Below are positions 62,281 to 64,000 of a DNA stretch of 64,000 nucleotides, in pieces (within the stretch, counting starts at the first letter, position 1; each line of letters opens with the position of its first letter). Both the position numbers and the translations under genes were made by a program. Origin of the DNA: Mercurialis annua (Eukaryota > Streptophyta > Magnoliopsida > Malpighiales > Euphorbiaceae); contig NC_065575.1 of assembly GCF_937616625.2 (NCBI RefSeq), positions 6,827,501 to 6,891,500 of the forward strand, in the 5' to 3' direction. Under the pieces are notes generated by a model. That model did not search any database. It was not told the origin of the DNA and saw only the letters and a list, made by a program, of their open reading frames with translations.

Positions 62281-63626
62281 ATGTCTATCCAAAACCCAAC
62301 TCCTACTACAGTTATTTCTATGCAACTTCAAGAAATAGAGAGTGAGAGCAGACACTGTAGCCAACTTTTCAAGTCTTATCCTTCACCCACTGCTCAATTT
62401 GAACATCTTCTTCAAAGTTCAGATCTTTTCTGGGACAAGCTTAAAGCTTTTCATCAATCTTTTGGCACCAAATTTATGTAAGTGTCACCTGTTTTTTTAC
62501 ATTTCTCTTATCTGGGTTTTATTTTTTAATTATTGGGTTTGTGTTAGATATTATTTTGCTCGAGTTTTTATATGTTTTTTTTTTTTTTGAAGTTAATTTG
62601 GCTGATTTTTCTTGTTTATGAGTGTGTGAAGTTTCAATCTTTTCTTTAAATTAGAGTAAAGTAACTGTCTTGTTATATTTTGTGATTTTGCAGATTTAAT
62701 TAGTATTTGCATGTTGATTGATAATTCTGTTAGCAGCCTCTTTTGAATTAATTGCTTTATGAGTAATAATGAATTTGATTTTTTGGTCAGGTGGTTTAAA
62801 TAGCCTCTTTTATGTCAATCTATTTGTTGCTATTTTCTATTTTAGATTTTTAATGGATGACTTGTGATACAAAAACATTTATGGCTTTTCTTTCATTTTA
62901 TCTATTTGTTGATTTATTTAGTTTTATATAAACTTTGGATGAAGGCATGGAATAACATCCTTCTTGCCAATTTTTCTTGCATAGGGTTCCTACTGTGGGA
63001 GGAAAAGCTCTTGATCTTCACCATCTTTTTGTGGAGGTAACATCTCGAGGCGGCCTCGAGAAGGTAATTTTTTTAGAATATCTATTTTGAAACTTGAAGG
63101 AGTTTTAATATAACTTGCGATATACTGTTTTAATTGTCTGCAACCTCATTTATTTCATAGTTGAATTAAAAATAGTGTCAAGTGTGGTTTATTAGTTGAA
63201 TTAAAAATAGTGTCAAGTGTGTTTTCATAGTTGGAAGACGTTTTGCTTGATTCATGACTTTATGGTATCTTTCTTATGGTCTTGACATAATTGCAGGTGA
63301 TTAGAGATCGCAAATGGAAGGATGTGATAGCAGCCTTTAATTTCCCGTCAACAATTACTAGTGCATCTTTTGTTTTAAGGAAGTACTACCTATCAATACT
63401 TTACCACTTCGAGCAGGTCTATCAGTTCCACAAACAGGTCCCTTCAGTCTCAGTGTCAGGTAGATAGACATGATACTCGTAGTTTTTTTATCAGTTGGTA
63501 CATGCATATTTACATTTAAATATAAACTTTTTTCATTCCTTTTCACAGATGTTGTGAATGAGAATCTTGAGAATGGATCTGCAGATCTAGATGAAGGTGG
63601 CACGCCAAACCAACTTCACGGTAAGG
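62281..63626 (+). CDS. ARID-domain HMG-box protein (HMGB9/10/15 type), 5' part
   Basis: Plant-specific ARID-HMG proteins bind AT-rich DNA in the nucleus; HMGB15 of Arabidopsis acts in pollen. Four exons are visible: 62281-62477, 62985-63063, 63297-63459 and 63549-63620 or 63626; the gene continues past the right edge. Joined in phase, they read MSIQNPTPTTVISMQ at the start and contain an ARID domain at about residues 36-140. That domain includes FGTKFMVPTVGGKALDLHHL, FVEVTSRGGLEKVI and RKWKDVIAAFNF, then YYLSILYHFEQVYQF. The HMG box expected downstream is outside the window. Exon 4 has two in-frame donors six bases apart (GTAAGG at 63621 and the stronger GTGAGT at 63627). Confidence 0.9.
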
Positions 63627-64000
63627 GTGAGTCAGTCTTGATTTTTAATCAAGAGCACTAGTCTACTTCCATAGTTATGTAATAGCTCTATATTATTTGG
63701 CATATGTCCGTGTGTGTTAGTTTATTTTTGACTACTTATAGTGGTAGAAATGTCAAAGTTTTGATAGGATCAGCCGTTCTGATAATTTTTCGAGATAAAT
63801 CAGTAGATTTTGATCAAACCCGCATAATTAATTGGTAGAAGAAATTTATTAGTATTAATTTCCAGATATTGTGGCATTGCATTTAGCTGTTGAGTGAAAT
63901 AGTCTACATGTTCCATGTCTGAGGCCCGGATTAAAGAATTCTCCCTAATTGTGATTTCTTTTCTGTGGTTATGTGTAGCTGAATTCTGTTTTATTTGGAG

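Overview
This is a 64-kb piece of a nuclear plant genome, most likely a core eudicot. It is very AT-rich. Its genes have many short exons, a chloroplast-targeted photosystem gene sits next to a nuclear tRNA gene, and all recognisable proteins are plant types. I cannot name the species.

Layout. Bases 1-5.5 kb hold no gene, only small mobile elements. An E2 ubiquitin-conjugating enzyme gene of the UBC8 group lies on + at 6277-8179. From 8.2 to 39 kb there is a gene desert packed with transposon remnants: a nested Stowaway/Mutator-like/Helitron-like cluster (11.2-14.3 kb), a solo LTR (20.2-20.8 kb), a 5'-truncated LINE with a long open reading frame (25.4-29.0 kb) and many short foldback elements. 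From 39.3 kb the window is gene-rich: a SEC14/nodulin-type lipid transfer protein (+, 14 coding exons), a LORELEI-like GPI-anchored protein (-), a truncated duplicate of its last exon (-), the F-box/actin-related protein ARP8 (-, 12 exons), a tRNA-Trp(CCA) gene (-), intronless PsaG (+), and the first exons of an ARID/HMG-box gene (+) that runs off the right edge.

The protein genes are unrelated housekeeping or signalling genes with no operon-like logic. Reading frames were rebuilt exon by exon; every junction was checked for phase and gives uninterrupted proteins of 148, 613, 172, 473 and 154 aa.

The main result is the mobile-element record. At least a dozen elements of about 275-410 bp, and four larger ones of about 1-2 kb, are inverted repeats flanked by 8-10 bp direct duplications, mostly perfect. 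Many begin with a GGCTTAAT-like terminus, which points to one diverse set of non-autonomous Mutator-like foldbacks. Two 313-bp copies lie in the last SEC14 intron and upstream of ARP8. There are also a 503-bp hAT-like foldback, a Stowaway element, and three 0.6-0.7 kb poly(A)-ended retroposons with 10-16 bp target duplications. The last set looks like a family of short retroposons with LINE-like ends and no coding capacity that I can recognise.
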